A stretch of DNA of 64,000 nucleotides from Adiantum capillus-veneris (GCA_014529385.2 CM043944.1:83626884-83690883); one strand, 5' to 3'; numbered from the stretch's first letter, positions 30,790 through 43,790 are shown. The notes: generated by a model from the letters alone, not told the origin. A program made the numbers and translations.

Positions 30790-31900
30790 GCTATACGTGA
30801 AATCCATGATATGGTTCATGCAGTATGGAAACACAGCTTTTCCAAATTATGATAATTTGAAGACCAGATTTTTGGCAAGATTTAGGGCATAAAAGACCCC
30901 TAAAGATGTCTTGAAGAAGATCAAGAAAATTAAACAAAAAGATTTATTGATGGAATATTATGCACAACACTTCAAGAACTTGATGAATAGAATGCAAGAA
31001 AATCAAAGACCGTCATGGGAGCAGTTGGATGGTTACTTCTGTAGAGGTTTAAGGAATCATCATAAGAGTGATATTGCAATTAATGCACCTCTCACCCAAC
31101 CACGGGACTTTGGTAACTTGGTGGATGTAGCAATGAGAGTTAAAAGAAGATGTGGGACAAGTGAGCAAAGAAGAGTCAGAAGAAGAAATCCAAGCATTAT
31201 TTAGATTTAGAAGAGGAATATTTTGATCAGGATCAAGATGAAGACGAAGATACTGATGAGGATTGATATGAAGATTCAGATTTTTATTCAGATGAGGAGT
31301 CAAAAATGATGACGAAGAAGATACCTAAGTGCAAAGAAGAAAAAGAGATCAAAGAAAAAGATAAATGTTAATCCAAAGAACCTAAAGAGTAAAATGGTAA
31401 AGTAGATTCTGAAGACACCTCCAACGTTAATAGACAAATTCTAGAGAAGTTAAAAGAGATCCAACCTTCACCATTTTCAAGTCCCTCCGAACCACCATTT
31501 TGTGAGGTATGTTATAAACTTGGGAATAATTATATAAATTGTTATTATAATCCTAATTTCATGGAAGGAAAATAGCCCATACTCTTGCAAAAATGGAATC
31601 AGGGGCAAATGTGGTGGCACCACAACCCTTCAGGACCCAATTTTAGAATATAGGTCCACCAAGGAAATTTCAGCAAGGAAATTGGTAGCATGTGCAGACA
31701 TATTAGCAACAAAATAATCTAATGCAACCATGTACTTGTGGAACTCTGGGAACAGGAAGGGACCTACATGTGAAGTGTGCTGCAAACATAGGAATGAGAG
31801 GGGAATTCCAATTGTTAATTATCCACCTATAAATGCAGGGGAGGTAATTCGTCCAACGATGGGAGAATGAAGGCACTTGCTCAGGTAAATGTAGTTCTTT
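30790..31900 (+). pseudogene. Decayed LTR-retrotransposon gag
   Basis: Conceptual reading with stops: YGNTAFPNYDNLKTRFLARF, then KDLLMEYYAQHFKNLMNRM and EQLDGYFCRGLRNHHKSDIA (frame 30911-31204). This is the Gag core pattern of Ty3-type elements. An acidic-charged region follows, then a zinc-knuckle-like CEVCYKLGNNYINCYY near 31505 with the histidine lost. No intact frame remains, and pol was not found downstream. Confidence 0.6.
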
Positions 31901-33692
31901 TGGAGGAGATCTCCTGCAGTTGAGTAGTAGATAGATCAATCAGTAGAAGAACCTTGGACACAACACTCTCAACTAGCCCATGCAAAAATGACAAAAGGAG
32001 AAAGTGATACCTTGCATTGTTTTTGGTGTGACTTCCCTACATGCCATTTTTTTTGTTCCTATGATGAATCATTCAAAGCCAAGGCAAAAGAATTTCATTA
32101 GGAAGAAGCTCACTAGCAAAGCTTGGATCACTTGTGGAGGAGAGAGAGAAATATGGTGGTGGTTAGAGAGAGGATGTGAGCAAGATGATGTGAGAGGGAA
32201 AGAGAGACAGACACAAATAGACCAATCAAGTGTCGTAAGTGCTCTTCCTCACATGGACCACACACTAGGATTTCATTGTAATTTTTTTTTTGACAAATTT
32301 GCCTAGATATAGTTTTAGCTTTTTAATTCAAACACTCAAAACTGTTAGTTTAGTTGAATTCAAGTTTTTTTCCCAAAATGAAATTAAAAATCTAGTGGTA
32401 GGTTAAACCATATTATGTAGCATATCTATGGAAAGAGCTCAACATGTAGATCACAACTATATAATCTCCGCTCAAATCAAAGACTATATATAGGATGTCT
32501 AGAAGTTCACAAATTATGAAATTGTTTACGTTTTTTTGGGGGGAAAGTGTATCCTTTAACCACTCTTACACATCCACCATTTTTGTACACATGGAGTGTA
32601 CCTATTCATCAAATGTTAATCACCTCCATAATCGCATGGAAAATAAAGGGGCCCTCCTAAACTCCATCTGCTTCCTAATGTAATGAAATTGTGAGGTTCT
32701 CCCTCATCTACTATACCCATTTGTCAATTGTTTTCCTAGTTAAGCTTAAATTCCAAGCAGTGCCCAGGGAAAGGTAGGTTCGCTTTCCCTACTTTATATA
32801 CCATAGGGCTAAAGCATGGGATCAACGATCCAATTCACCTAAACCAATGATTGTAACTTTTGAATTTTAAGGAGGCTTTGGATGGAACGGAGTAGCAAGT
32901 AGACTACCATGACATTCTCGGGGTGGGTTTTGGTGGCAACATTTAAGGCCATGCTTTCCAACAGCCTCACATCTACAACGAACTCACCAAGCGGGCACAT
33001 TGCACAGTTTCCTGTAATGGATTAGTTTTACTTCATCATCTCTCTGATGTAGAAACCTTTGATTGCTTTCAAGCTATTAACACAAAGAGGTGATTGCCAA
33101 GACCTCATTCCCTTTTCATACTAGAAGATTGTAGCTCAACCAGTTCCTGTCCTAACATGCCATGGCACAAGTAGCACAAAATTTTCTCTATTGGGTTGTT
33201 TATTTGCATACAGAAGAACCACAATCTTGTGCATATTGTGAGTTGATTTTGATCAAGTGCTTTTTTGATGCAAATAGATAGACACGGGTATGCATCCATA
33301 GTATGCATGGATATACACACAAACACAACAAACTTACATAGAAACAGACATTACATGACATAAAACATGTATGACTTGATGATGCATGCCATTGTGTACT
33401 TTATCCCTATAACACAAAAAACTTATGCTTTTTTGTACTCGCAAATAATAGCTAGACATGGAGGAGGTTTCCCCCCAATTCCTTCCTATGTGCCTCTTAG
33501 GGTTCTGCATGATTGTGGTGGCATAGCATGTGTCCACAACAAGATCTTCATAATCGGTGGTGGGGACCACTTTCACTGGTGCAGTTTGCACTGGCATGTA
33601 CATGTTGGACATTGCATCCGACTTATGGAGATGGGAAACTTTGGCTCCCATGAACTCTAGAAGGCCCTTCTTTCATTGCATTTTCTATCACA
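31901..33692. other. Unassigned sequence
   Basis: No convincing gene or element. A plus frame at 33367-33660 contains a Kelch-like IFIIGGG, but nothing else supports a Kelch protein. The purine-rich part near 32140-32215 resembles LTR leaders but has no partner. Confidence 0.3.
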
Positions 33693-33998
33693 AGAGATTT
33701 ATATAGCTACGAGAAGCACATAATGACCCAGACCTCAATCCTAAGGTGTACACTGAAGAATGGGAGCTTTTGTTGAGAGTGGTTATGAGTAGAAGCTTGC
33801 ATTACAATGGTGTATTCTTCATCAAACATGTCAGTCTACACAAAGAGATTTATATAGCTACGAGAAGCACATAATGACCCAGACCTCAATCCTAAGGTGT
33901 ACACTGAAGAATGGGAGCTTTTGTTGAGAGTGGTTATGAGTAGAAGCTTGCATTACAATGGTGTATTCTTCATCAAACATGTCAGTCTACACAAAGAG
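33693..33998. repeat. Perfect tandem duplication, 2 x 151 bp
   Basis: 33693-33843 is repeated immediately after it (33844-33998) without visible change, so the duplication is recent. It contains no recognisable element. Confidence 0.9.
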
Positions 33999-34526
33999 GT
34001 AAGCTGATCAATTTTTTGCACACATATAGCCACGTGATGGGCATATGGGGTGACTATGAAGGTGAATATGAGATGGAGAATGACGTCTATGATTTCAAAG
34101 GTTATATTGTAAGCAATTTGGGTGATGCTGAAAGAAGGGTTGCAAGCAAGATTAACAATATGCCAATTGTGAATATCGTGCTTCCAACAATAGGGAAACG
34201 CCATACTGTAATGATAAAGAGAGTGATGATAAAATGAGGAAAGAGAAATGCATGTGCATTGTTAAGAAGTGTGCAAAGTGGCTAGGGCCTCGTGGACTGC
34301 GAGGGTTTGAAGCACAATCAAGTGATTCCTTTGAAGCTAAAGACACACTCAAAAAGACCAAAACTCTATCCATGAAATCATTACTCTTGGAAAAATAAAA
34401 TAACCTCAAAACTCTTGTGTGTGTGATGATTTGATGTAGCCTTGCTCCCAATTGCATAGATATGGTTCTATTTCACCTTGATAAAAACTCTAAATTCACG
34501 CTTTAACTCTTTGTCTCATGACCATT
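33999..34526. other. Unassigned sequence
   Basis: A short plus frame (34016-34237) matches no family I know. Nothing else is seen. Confidence 0.3.
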
Positions 34527-35736
34527 TCATGGAAGCTTCAGAATGTCATCGCGTGCCCAAAAATCCAAAGAGGTAGAGGATCTTAGAATCCATTTTCTTT
34601 CTAAATTATTGGATAGGTGTTGGATGCATAGGATGCCCAATCCTCCAAGTTCCTTAGCCTTACAACATGATTGCCATGCCACCTTAGGAACTCTACTGAT
34701 AAATTCAATGTAGCCCCAAAGAAACCTCCTAGCCAATGTAAAGATTTTGTTCAATTGGTAATGTGAGGGCTGCCAACATGCTAAAACATAGACAAGGGAA
34801 GAAAGTAAGTAATGATTTAATACAAATACCCTAGCTAAAAGGTTAGGTTGGTGGTTTTTCCAGGTAAATAATACTTTCTTGAATATTTCCAAAAACTAGC
34901 TCCACCTCTGGTTGAAAGATACATTAAACCCCATAGTGATACCAAGAAATCTAAAAATTTTCCCCTTTTGGATAGGTTTTGCATCCAGACTAAGAGAGTA
35001 TAAGTGGAGTGGAACCTTTAGAAACTTTCAAACCTGTTTTAGAATGTTGATAGTTGAATCACTTGCAAGAAAAAAGAGGTTAAGGCACTCCCAAAAAAAT
35101 TCAACCAAGTGGCTATTATTCATCACTAATGCATTGGTATCATCTCTAAATTGCTAAAGACAAAGGTGATCAGATGTCCCTTCAATAGAAATACCTAAGG
35201 CATGTCCTTAACTAGCCTTTCTAAGGCATCAGATGTAATTGCATAGAGCAAAGGAGGAAAAGGCCAACCCGTATCTAATAGACTTGTGCAAGGGTATAGT
35301 ATCAATCAAAATTCCATTGACAAAGACTCTAGAAGTGGCCTTTCCAAAATGTAAGTGCACAAGTCTAATGAATCTTTTTCCAATACCAATATATTGCATG
35401 CTCTAAAGAATGAAATCCCACTCTATTCTATCATATGCCTTGTCAAAATCAATCTTGAAGAAGATAAAGGCCTAGTTTGTCTCTGCAGCATACTCAATAC
35501 CCTCCTAGATAGATATAATGGCATCCAAAATGAACCTTCCCTTCATAAAACTTTTTTGTTCCTTCAAGATAAATTGGTCCATGGAGGGACTTAGTCTTCT
35601 TTCTAAGGCCAAAGAAAAGATATTATATACACAAGTCAAACATGTTATTGGCCTCCAATTTTAAAGTTCTTCCCTAGAGCCCTTCTTATGGATAAGTTTA
35701 ATGACACCAACATTGATTGAGGGGGACATAGCATCC
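34527..35736 (-). mobile_element. Plant L1-type LINE reverse transcriptase relic
   Basis: Minus-strand reading with stops: INVGVIKLIHKKGSREEL, NWRPITCLTCVYNIFSLALE, KSFMKGRFILDAI, FFKIDFDKAYDRIEWDFI and RLVHLHFGKATSRVFVNG. Then, in frame 34892-34527, come LLARVFVLNHYLLSSLVYVL, FLWGYI and KVAWQSCCKAKELGGLGI. This is the canonical plant L1 RT and its downstream region. It is truncated at its 5' side by the MITE at 35737 and contains many stops. Confidence 0.85.
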
Positions 35737-35982
35737 TCGGGGGATTCACTATGTGTAAAACTACCATATCACGTGCGTTCAAGACATGTTTGTAAAACCC
35801 CTTATCTGTGAATTTTGTTAGGAATATAATGTATCCTTCTCTTTTAAAATCTGTAAGTTTTTGTCAAATTTTAAAAAATAATGCCCTTCTGTATATATAT
35901 TTATGTAAGTTTCAAGAACTTTAAATACCTTTCTATTGAACTCACGTGATAGGTTACATTTTTATTAGGTGACCTACCCGGG
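35737..35982. mobile_element. MITE copy 2, with 8-9-bp target duplication
   Basis: 246 bp, flanked by ATAGCATCC (35728-35736) and ATAGCACCA (35983-35991). Left end TCGGGGGATTCACTATG; inverted right end CCCGGGTAGGTCACCTAA. Each end has ATCACGTG followed by CG/AG-TTCAA about 30 bases in. It belongs to the same family as 5399-5646, in opposite orientation, and is inserted at the edge of the L1 relic. Confidence 0.75.
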
Positions 35983-36004
35983 ATAGCACCAAGAGCTTTC
36001 ATTG

Positions 36005-36250
36005 TACATAGGCATGTGTGAGTTAGGGACTTTTCCATATCTCCTTGAAAACCCTCACCTACCTAGTCATTGGGCTAGTTGAGCCAAATAAACAGGCATA
36101 TATATATATATATATTATGGCCCATCCTTTGCGTGTTAATATTTTCTTTTACCTTGGGCCTAATTATATCATGAATTTGATTACTCCACTATTTAAGACT
36201 TATATACATACTATATTTAGGTGTGCCTTTTTACCAGGCCTACTTTGGTC
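36005..36250 (+). repeat. Tat-family LTR fragment
   Basis: It matches the reverse complement of about 9720-9910 of the Tat LTR: GTACATAGGC, GTGTGAGTTAGGG, CTTTTCCATATCT, AAAACCCTCA, GGGCTAGTTGAGCCA, TTATGGCC and TTAGGTGTG. It is diverged, with an AT microsatellite at about 36100-36116 where the Tat LTR has poly-A/T. Confidence 0.7.
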
Positions 36251-36410
36251 ATTTTGCATTTGTACCATCCATAATATATTTTAATATCATCCATGTATAC
36301 ATCTCATGCATTCGATGTCCTCACTCAAGCTTCCACTAAGCTAGTTGTGACTCCACTCTAGCAAAATTCAAAAAAAAAAATCCTTTCAATCCCTCAAGAT
36401 GAAATTTTTG

Positions 36411-38011
36411 TAACATTTAATGGCCTAGTAACTTGTGTGTAGCGGAAAATAGCATAAACATAGTGAGCATTTCATTAGAATAGATTCCTAATGAGAATAA
36501 CAAGAGTGCTTGGGTGGAGAGAGCAACAAAAATTATAACACCTAGTTAGATAGCATGAACAATACTTCAAAAGAGAGAGGAATTAAGCAATTGACAACAG
36601 TTGAGGACTGAATTTGCATGGAGCCGGCGGTCCCCCCTCCAAAAGGCTTTGTATTATGGTTTCTCCCATCAAGAGAGACATTTTACAATACAATTCTTTG
36701 TGTTCCTTCAGTACTAGCTAGTGCAATGAAGATGGAAACTTCAAGCACTAAGCAAAACGATTATCTAACACAACATCAATTCCCTCACGGTCTCAGACCC
36801 AAGGCCTCACACACCTTTGAAGATGGTGAGAGCTAGCGGGGTGGTATGAGAGTAGATTGAGAGGAAGAAGGAGTAGTCTTACGAGAAAGATGTACATCTC
36901 CTCACATAATCACTCATATTAGCATAGCTTAGCTTAGTAATTAGCATGGTATAGGAGATGATCATGCATTGAATCTTGGCTCTTGGTTGGATTTGCATCA
37001 CAAAGCCAAGACTTGTTGGTGTAGGTCTCTCTTCTCACAAGCTTGGAGTAGGTGATAAGCTTTTCATTAAAGCTTGAGAAGAGAGAGAGAGTCTTCTTAC
37101 TCAGCACATAGACTAGTTTGAGTGTGTAATGCAATAATGCCTTGAGAAAATCATCCCTCTCTCTCTCTTGGTCGACCCCTCTTGCTATTTGCTCATGCAG
37201 ACACCCCATTGGACCTCCCCAGGCTTAGCCAATAGGATTTGTGGAGCATAAGTGATAGCCTTCTGACATGTGTCTCCCTTTCCCCTTTTGTGAGAGCTTT
37301 AGGTAATTAATTAATGCAACTAAACTATCATTGTACCCCTTTGTCTCCTGGCCAATAGGAATTAGGCAAGCCATTGGGCTGTTGAATGCTCATTGGACCC
37401 ACTAGGAGGCTATTCAATTGTCTTCTAGAGAGCTTAATTCTTATTGGTTCTTTTTTTAAGTGTTTTTAAATTAATTTAACAAGATTTACTCTAGACTAAT
37501 TCTCATTGGTCCACCTCCATGGCCATCCAATAGGATTTGACACACCTTGTGGGTATCTAGGCTAGGGAGCTGACATGTGTCCCTCATTCCCTTTGTGTAA
37601 AGGGAGCTTGTGTGTGTGTGTGTGTGTGTGCACGTTTCTCTCTCATCCCCTACTTGCAAGGCTCACCCCCTCCTATGTAGGGATTATGAAGACTTTTTGG
37701 GACACACACAAAGCATCCAATTTCCCTAGTGTTTGGCCTTTGGACACAACCTTTGAATTTTGGAACCCTTAGCATTTTGGAAGTCTTAATGGACTGAACC
37801 TTAGGGTCTTTTTAGCCCATTTTTGCACCTTGCTCTTTTGCAGATGGCCCCCCCTTTGGATTCCTTTTTCCCTCCTTTGGATCCCTACTATGGCCGGTCT
37901 GCCAGCTTAACCAATATTCAAGATTTTTCTCCCATGGCACTTCCCCATATTAAATGATCAATTTAACATGAGAAAATCATTTAGGAGAATTAGATATTAG
38001 TTATTATGACA
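36411..38011 (-). repeat. 3' LTR of a chromodomain Ty3 element
   Basis: The right part (about 37160-38011) matches 41702-42543. The left part matches the fragments at 30480-30720 and 50600-51140. The plus-strand right end is TTATTATGACA at 38011, followed by a purine tract on the minus strand. The left end is only approximate. Confidence 0.7.
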
Positions 38012-38027
38012 TTACCTCTCTCTTGAG
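38012..38027 (-). other. Polypurine tract of the chromodomain Ty3 element
   Basis: The minus strand reads CTCAAGAGAGAGGTAA, abutting the LTR start TGTCATAATAAC. Confidence 0.65.
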
Positions 38028-38419
38028 ATTCGTCCTTGACTATGAGGTAGAGAAGATAAAGCATATGCACTAGTCCTTTTGCTAGCGGGTAGAGGATCCC
38101 CATGTTACCTTACAACATCGTTCCAGAATGGATGACTAGTGCATTTGGTGCTTGAGAACCTAAGCTGCTGCAAGCATGTCTGCACATTAGTCCTATCAAA
38201 TTCCATAGTAGAGTGACAAGATCTACTTGGTGTTTGGGAGACGTCGTCTCCGCAAACTTGATGTAAACATGCGTGCTAGTTCATTTTTGTGCACAATAAA
38301 GAAAAACAGAGTCTTATAAGACAAAAACACTTTGTTCATTTTTAACATTTGTACATGTGCTTACTCTTGGGAAGCATTGTAAGCATTGACAAGGTTTAGG
38401 TTATCCTTTAATTGTATGC

Positions 38420-38998
38420 CTTGAATCCATCTAGCATCTTCAAAAGGATAATTCTTAAACTTAATGAGATATTTTCAGATAGTCTTACCGCCTCCAAGTA
38501 CCTTGTCTTCATGTCGGAGAATGGACTTGGGCTGTAGCACCTCTTCTTGGTCCTCGATCTCCGGTGGGTCTTCAATAGTTGGTTCTTGTGGCGGCTCTCC
38601 GTTGTAAGGCTTTAGAAGGCTCACATGGAAAGCATTGTGTATGAGACAATGGCCGGGCAACTTGAGTTGATAGGCCATCTCATTGATTGGCCTAAGAATC
38701 TGGGAGGGACCATAGTACCTTTTTGCTAACTTAGCATAGTACTTTTGGTGTCCTGTAGGAATCTTGCCTGTCAAGTGCCTTAATCGAGCTTTGGTAAATT
38801 TGAGTAAGACCCAATCATTTTCTTTAAAGGCTTGGGCTCTTTTGTGCTTATCAGCAGTAGACTTTTGCCTTTGATGTGAGATAGAGATAGCATCCTTAAT
38901 CTTTTGGAAAGATTCTTGTAGGTCTCGGCTATACTCATCTGCAGCGAAGATCTTCCCGTGTACCTTAAGTAGCAGGGGACTTTTTGATCTTCCCTCAA
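38420..38998 (-). pseudogene. Integrase C-terminus and chromodomain of a Ty3 element
   Basis: Minus-strand reading: KHKRAQAFKENDWVLLKF, KLAKRYYGPSQILRPINEMA and YQLKLPGHCLIHNAFHVSLL, the GPY/F-type integrase tail. ILRHEDKVLGGGKTI, a stop, and YLIKFKNYPFEDARW follow. The last block is the chromodomain shape that targets chromoviruses to modified histones. Stops and frame changes make it non-functional. Confidence 0.75.
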
Positions 38999-39514
38999 TT
39001 ACCTCAAAAGGTGCTTTTCTGTGGAAGTATGTACAATGTTATTGTAGTCATACTCCACTAAGGGTAAGTGCTTCTCCCATTGGGATCTTTGATCTACTTC
39101 CGTTACATAGGCTTTTAGTAGATCGAGGATTGTTAGGTTAGCTATTTCACTTTGGCCATCCGTTTGTGGGTGATAGGCCGAAGAGAAGTTTAGCCTAATC
39201 CCTAAATTCTCAAAGAGACCCTTCTTGGTCATTCTAGAATCTCTGTCCGACACTATGGACATTGGCAAGCCATGGTACTTGAAGATTTGTAAAATGAAGA
39301 GGGTTGCCTTTTGATGGGCTTTGATAGTCTTTTTGACATGTATAAAATGAGCTTGTTTAATGAATCTGTCTACTATCATCCATATTCTCATATTCCCATG
39401 GATAGACTGAAATGCTCTCCCATGGTGAATTAGGGATTGGCAAAGGATGAAGCAATCCAGGTTGCTTCCTTCTATCAAACTTTGTCTTTTGGTATACCAC
39501 GCATTTAGAAACAT
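38999..39514 (-). pseudogene. Ty3 integrase core (decayed)
   Basis: Contains MIVDRFIKQAHFIHV, HGLPMSIVSDRDSRM with the second catalytic Asp, and AYHPQTDGQSEIANLTILDL with the final Glu replaced in register (SEIAN). It overlaps out of frame with the upstream RNase H/integrase frame near 39357-39514, showing a frameshift. Confidence 0.75.
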
Positions 39515-40343
39515 ACTCTTGTATGTTTGCTTTCATGGTAGGCCAATAGAAGTATGTTTCAATCCCCTTTAGGGTAGACTGAATCCCTCTATGCACCGCA
39601 TAAGGAGGAGCATGAGATTCATACATTAATTTCTCACGGAGTGAGTTAGTAACGCATAGTCTATTGCCATAGAGAAGATAACCATCTTGTAAAGTAAATG
39701 GTTCCTCTTTATTCCCTAGTGCAAGAGCTGAAATCACATCTCTAAAATTGGGATCAATAGCATACTCATCTATCATAGAAGATAGATCATTGTGAGTTGC
39801 TATGGAAACAACATTCACTCTCGGCCATCTTAAGAGTGCATTGGCTACTTGATTATGTTTGCCAGCAATGTGAGCAATATGAAAATGAAATTGCGAAAGG
39901 AAATTTGCCCAGCTGATTTGTTTGTCGGAGAGCTTGGTCTGCGTCATGAAGTACTTAAGACTTTGGTGATTCATTCGCAGAATGAAAGGAGTCCCCAATA
40001 AATAGTGCTTCCATGAGTCTAAGGTATGTAGAACTACGAGGAGTTCCTTTTCATATATGCCTAGAGCTTGCTCAACAGGGTCGAGCCTTTGAATTTCATA
40101 AAGTATGGCATGCCCTTCTTGGAGCAAAACAGTTCCAAGGCAATCACCACAAGCATCACATTGGACCTCAAATGGATTTGAGAGATCCGGTAGTGTAAGC
40201 ACAGGTTGAGAGATAAGCTTTTTGAAAGCATCGTTCTCCTTGGTAGACCATGTATACCTAACGTTTTTCTTTGTTAGGTCATGTAATGGTCCTGCTACTA
40301 TTAGTGAGAACTTTTCTATGAAGAATTTATAGTATGCACACAT
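39357..40343 (-). pseudogene. Ty3 RNase H and integrase zinc finger (decayed)
   Basis: 328 codons: KNVRYTWSTKENDAFKKLIS, FEVQCDACGDCLGTVLLQEG, YEKELLVVLHTLDSWKHYLL and KYFMTQTKLSDKQISWANFL. The integrase finger region follows, with ESHAPPYAVHRGIQSTLKGI and CVVYQKTK. The first Cys pair is reduced to C-V-V-Y, so the zinc finger is damaged. Confidence 0.8.
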
Positions 40344-40828
40344 ACCTATAAAGCTTCTTAGTTCATGAAGATTCCTGGTTTAGGCCATCCTTTTATTACC
40401 TCTAATTTTGATGGATCCATTTGGATGCCATCTTGAGAGATAATGTGACCTAAATACTGAATCTCTTGTAAGAAAAATTTACTTTTCTTTCAATTAACAT
40501 AAAGTTTATTATCTCTTAGAACTTAAAATATTACCTGCAGGTGCTGCTTGTGTTTGTCTAATGAATTAGAGTAGATGATGATATCATCAAAGAACACTCC
40601 AGTAAATGTTTGGTGAGGCATGAATAGCTTCTCCATCAAGCGGTTGAATGTGGCTGGTGCATTCGTCAAGCCAAAAGGCATGACAATGTATTTGTAAAGA
40701 CCAAACGTAGTGCGAAATGCGGTCTTTACAATGTCTTGATCAACTATCCTTATTTGATGATAGCCACTTTTTAGGTCAATCCTACTGAAGCAGGTGGACC
40801 CTTGTAGCTTATCAAATAGATCTTCTGC
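40344..40828 (-). pseudogene. Ty3 reverse transcriptase, catalytic half (decayed)
   Basis: Reads FSRIDLKSGYHQIRI, AFRTTFGLYKYIVMPFGLTN and LMEKLFMPHQTF, catalytic VFFDDIIIYS, then LGHIISQDGIQMDPSKLE. Stops occur at the start and in the connection domain. Confidence 0.8.
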
Positions 40829-41563
40829 CTATGGAACGGGAAACCTATTCTTGATAGCGATCCTATTTAGTGATGTATAGTCGACACACATATGATATGT
40901 GCCGTCTTTCTTTTGCACTAATAGCACAGGAGAACAAAATGGAGATGAGCTAGTCCTAACCATGTCCTTCTCAACTAACTCATGCACTTTCTGCATAATC
41001 TCCTCTTGTTGAGCTTGAGAAACTCCATAAGGAGGTTTGTTAGGCAGTGAACTTCCTGGAAGAAGTTGAATTGCATGGTCATCATTGCCTCGTTTAGGAG
41101 TAAGCTCACAAGGGATGCCGTCAATAAAGACATCTTGAAACCCCTTGAGAAAATTGGATAACTCTAATTCCTTTTGATTGTGTAAATTTTCTTTTGCTAA
41201 AACATTAAGTTCATTTTGAGAGTCTTTAACAAAAATCATGTACACGGAAATAGAGCTCTTTATTGAGTTATTGAAAGCTTGCGTATGTACAATGGGTATG
41301 GTGTTACCCATTTCCTTAGCATCTATGTACATATCTTTTTCCCTGAACCTACAGGAGATTCTCCTTTCAGGGAATTTAACATTGGTAGCCATGCAATCAA
41401 ACCATGGTGCCCCTAGGATTACATCCTCATGCTTGAGAGGAGAGATAAAGAAGTCCTCTTTGTCCACATAGCTTTGGACATGGAGCCTCAATTTGCCGAT
41501 TAAGGGAGTGACTGAAGCTTCTTGCCCCTTGAAAGCACTGTCTGCGGGTAGGACATCTCCCAT
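40829..41563 (-). pseudogene. Ty3 protease end and reverse transcriptase start
   Basis: 244 codons beginning MGDVLPADSAFKGQ. ILGAPWFDCMAT is the retropepsin C-terminal motif. Then come KPPYGVSQAQQEEIMQKVHE, VRTSSSPFCSPVLLVQKKDG and MCVDYTSLNRIAIKNRFPVP of the RT. Upstream (to about 41690) the reading continues with HDAFILFDPRSTHNLIS, a protease active-site region with DPRST in place of DSGAT. Gag is missing because the LTR follows directly. Confidence 0.8.
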
Positions 41564-41701
41564 CTCCTAAGCTTTTATGCCTAGCTTGGTGGCCAACTCT
41601 GTGGATATCAAATTGTGAGTAGATCTAGGATCAAAGAGAATAAAAGCATCATGTTCTCTTACCTTTCCCCAAGCATGGCATAGAGGAGATCCCAGCCCCC
41701 T

Positions 41702-42543
41702 CTCTCTCTCTCTTGGTCGACCCCTCTTGCTATTTTCTCATGCAGACACCCCATTGGACCTCCCTAGGCTTAGCCAATAGGATTTCAGGAGCATAAGTGA
41801 TAGCCTTCTGACATGTGTCCCTCTTTCCCCTTTTGGGAGATCTTTAGGTAATTAATTAATGCAACTAAAATCTTATTGGACCCCTTTGTCTCCTGGCCAA
41901 TAGGAATGAGACAAGCCATTGGGCTGCTAAATGCTCATTGGACCCCTTGAGAGACTGTCCAATAGTCTTCTAGAGAGCTTAATTCTAATTGGTCCTTTTA
42001 TTAAGTGTTTTTAAATTAATTAAACTACATTTATTGTAGCCTAATTCTCATTGGTCCACCTCCATGGCCATCCCAATAGGATTTGAGCACACCTTGTGGA
42101 TATCTGGGCTAGGGAGCTGACATGTGTTCCTCATTCCCTTTGTGTAAAGGGAGCTTGTGTGTGTGTTTCTATCTCATCCCCTACTTGCAAGGCTCGCCCC
42201 CTCGTATGTAGGAATTATGAAGACTTTTTGGGACACACACAAAGCATCCAATTTCCCTTGTGTTTGGCCTTTGGACACCTCCTTTGACTTTTGGAACCTT
42301 AGCATTTTGGAAGTCTTAATGCATTGAACCTTAGGGTCTTTTTACCCCATTGTTGCACCTTGCTCTTTTGCAGATGCCCCCCCCCTTTGGATCCCTATTT
42401 TCCCTCCTTTGGATCCCTATTGTGGTCGGTCTGCCAGCTTAACCAATATTCTAGCTTTTTCTCCCCTGTCACTTCCCCATATTAAATGATCACTTTAACA
42501 TGAGAAAATTATTTAGGAGAATTAGATATTAGTTATTATGACA
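41702..42543 (-). repeat. 5' LTR (partial) of the chromodomain Ty3 element
   Basis: Matches 37160-38011. Its inner part, primer site and gag are deleted: LTR sequence passes straight into protease sequence at about 41700. It ends TTATTATGACA at 42543. The expected flanking duplication was not found. Confidence 0.75.
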
Positions 42544-42971
42544 GATACTATCACAAGTCAATGCACTAGTTTGTCTATTCTTCCATATTGTATATATTTT
42601 ATTTCACCAAAAGTTATCATTCATACGTGTGTAAAGGGCATCTCAATTATCAATGTCTTGTCATGATGCATGGAGGGACACACTCTTGGAGCCACATGGA
42701 GGTTCAACCAAAAGGGACCACAAGAAGACTTTTGTAGTCCTGAATCATACATATTTTGGTGGAATTTTTGGCGTCCACCTCCACTCTGTATTTGAAGAAG
42801 TCATCAAAAGACAAAATTTAGCCCACAACATGAATAATCTTCCTAAATTTTTTCCTAACTTTTGGAGCTATCACCAGTGAGATATGATTTTTTCTAGTGG
42901 ACCCAGTCTATCCACTTTTATCACAAGTCACCCATATTGTTCTCTCACCTCCTTTCACACTACTACTACTA

Positions 42972-43099
<128 letters not shown>

Positions 43100-43714
43100 A
43101 TTCCTCTCCATCCCTCACTCAAACCTTCACCTTTCATGGCTTTGCTCACCCTCTTCACCATTACCCTGTCCTCTCACACCCATAGCTCTCTTTTAAAGCT
43201 CTACCCACATACACCATCTCCATATCTCTCTCTATTATTCCCATATTACAATTTTATTTCACCTTTTAAAAAATTCATAAAAATTTAGCAACCTAGCCAT
43301 GCTTAATCTCTATAAAATGGGGAGTTTTTTAATCAATAAAAAACCCTCATTTTCTTTGTGGTGTTCAACTATTGCAGCGCCGTGAAGAGACAAAGAACAA
43401 GACTTGTGGTCACTTTCAACAATTTTTGCACGCGTGAGTCCAAGATTCCTCAAGGATTCACAATTTAAGGGTTTAACCATCTCATTCACCCCTCTTTTCG
43501 CGACCCTTCAAATCACTCTACCCGTTGTAATTATATTACTAACCTTTTCTTAGTGATTACAGAGACTAACTACTAACCCTCTCTTGTAAATTCCACCCAT
43601 GCTACTCTATCTTGGAGTAGTCAACCTCACACAAGAAATCACTCACCTCTCTAGAATCTTCTCTATTTCACCTCTATCAAGAGCTTGAGCATAAAGTCCA
43701 TCTCTAGAGCTCCC

Positions 43715-43717
<3 letters not shown>

Positions 43718-43790
<73 letters not shown>
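43718..43790. repeat. (GA)n microsatellite
   Basis: About 36 GA units inside the LTR relic, where the Tat LTR also has a GA/CT tract. Confidence 0.95.

Noticed and set aside
33367-33660. Possible Kelch-repeat protein (IFIIGGG)
   Set aside because: Only one short motif, no repeat periodicity and no further blades nearby.
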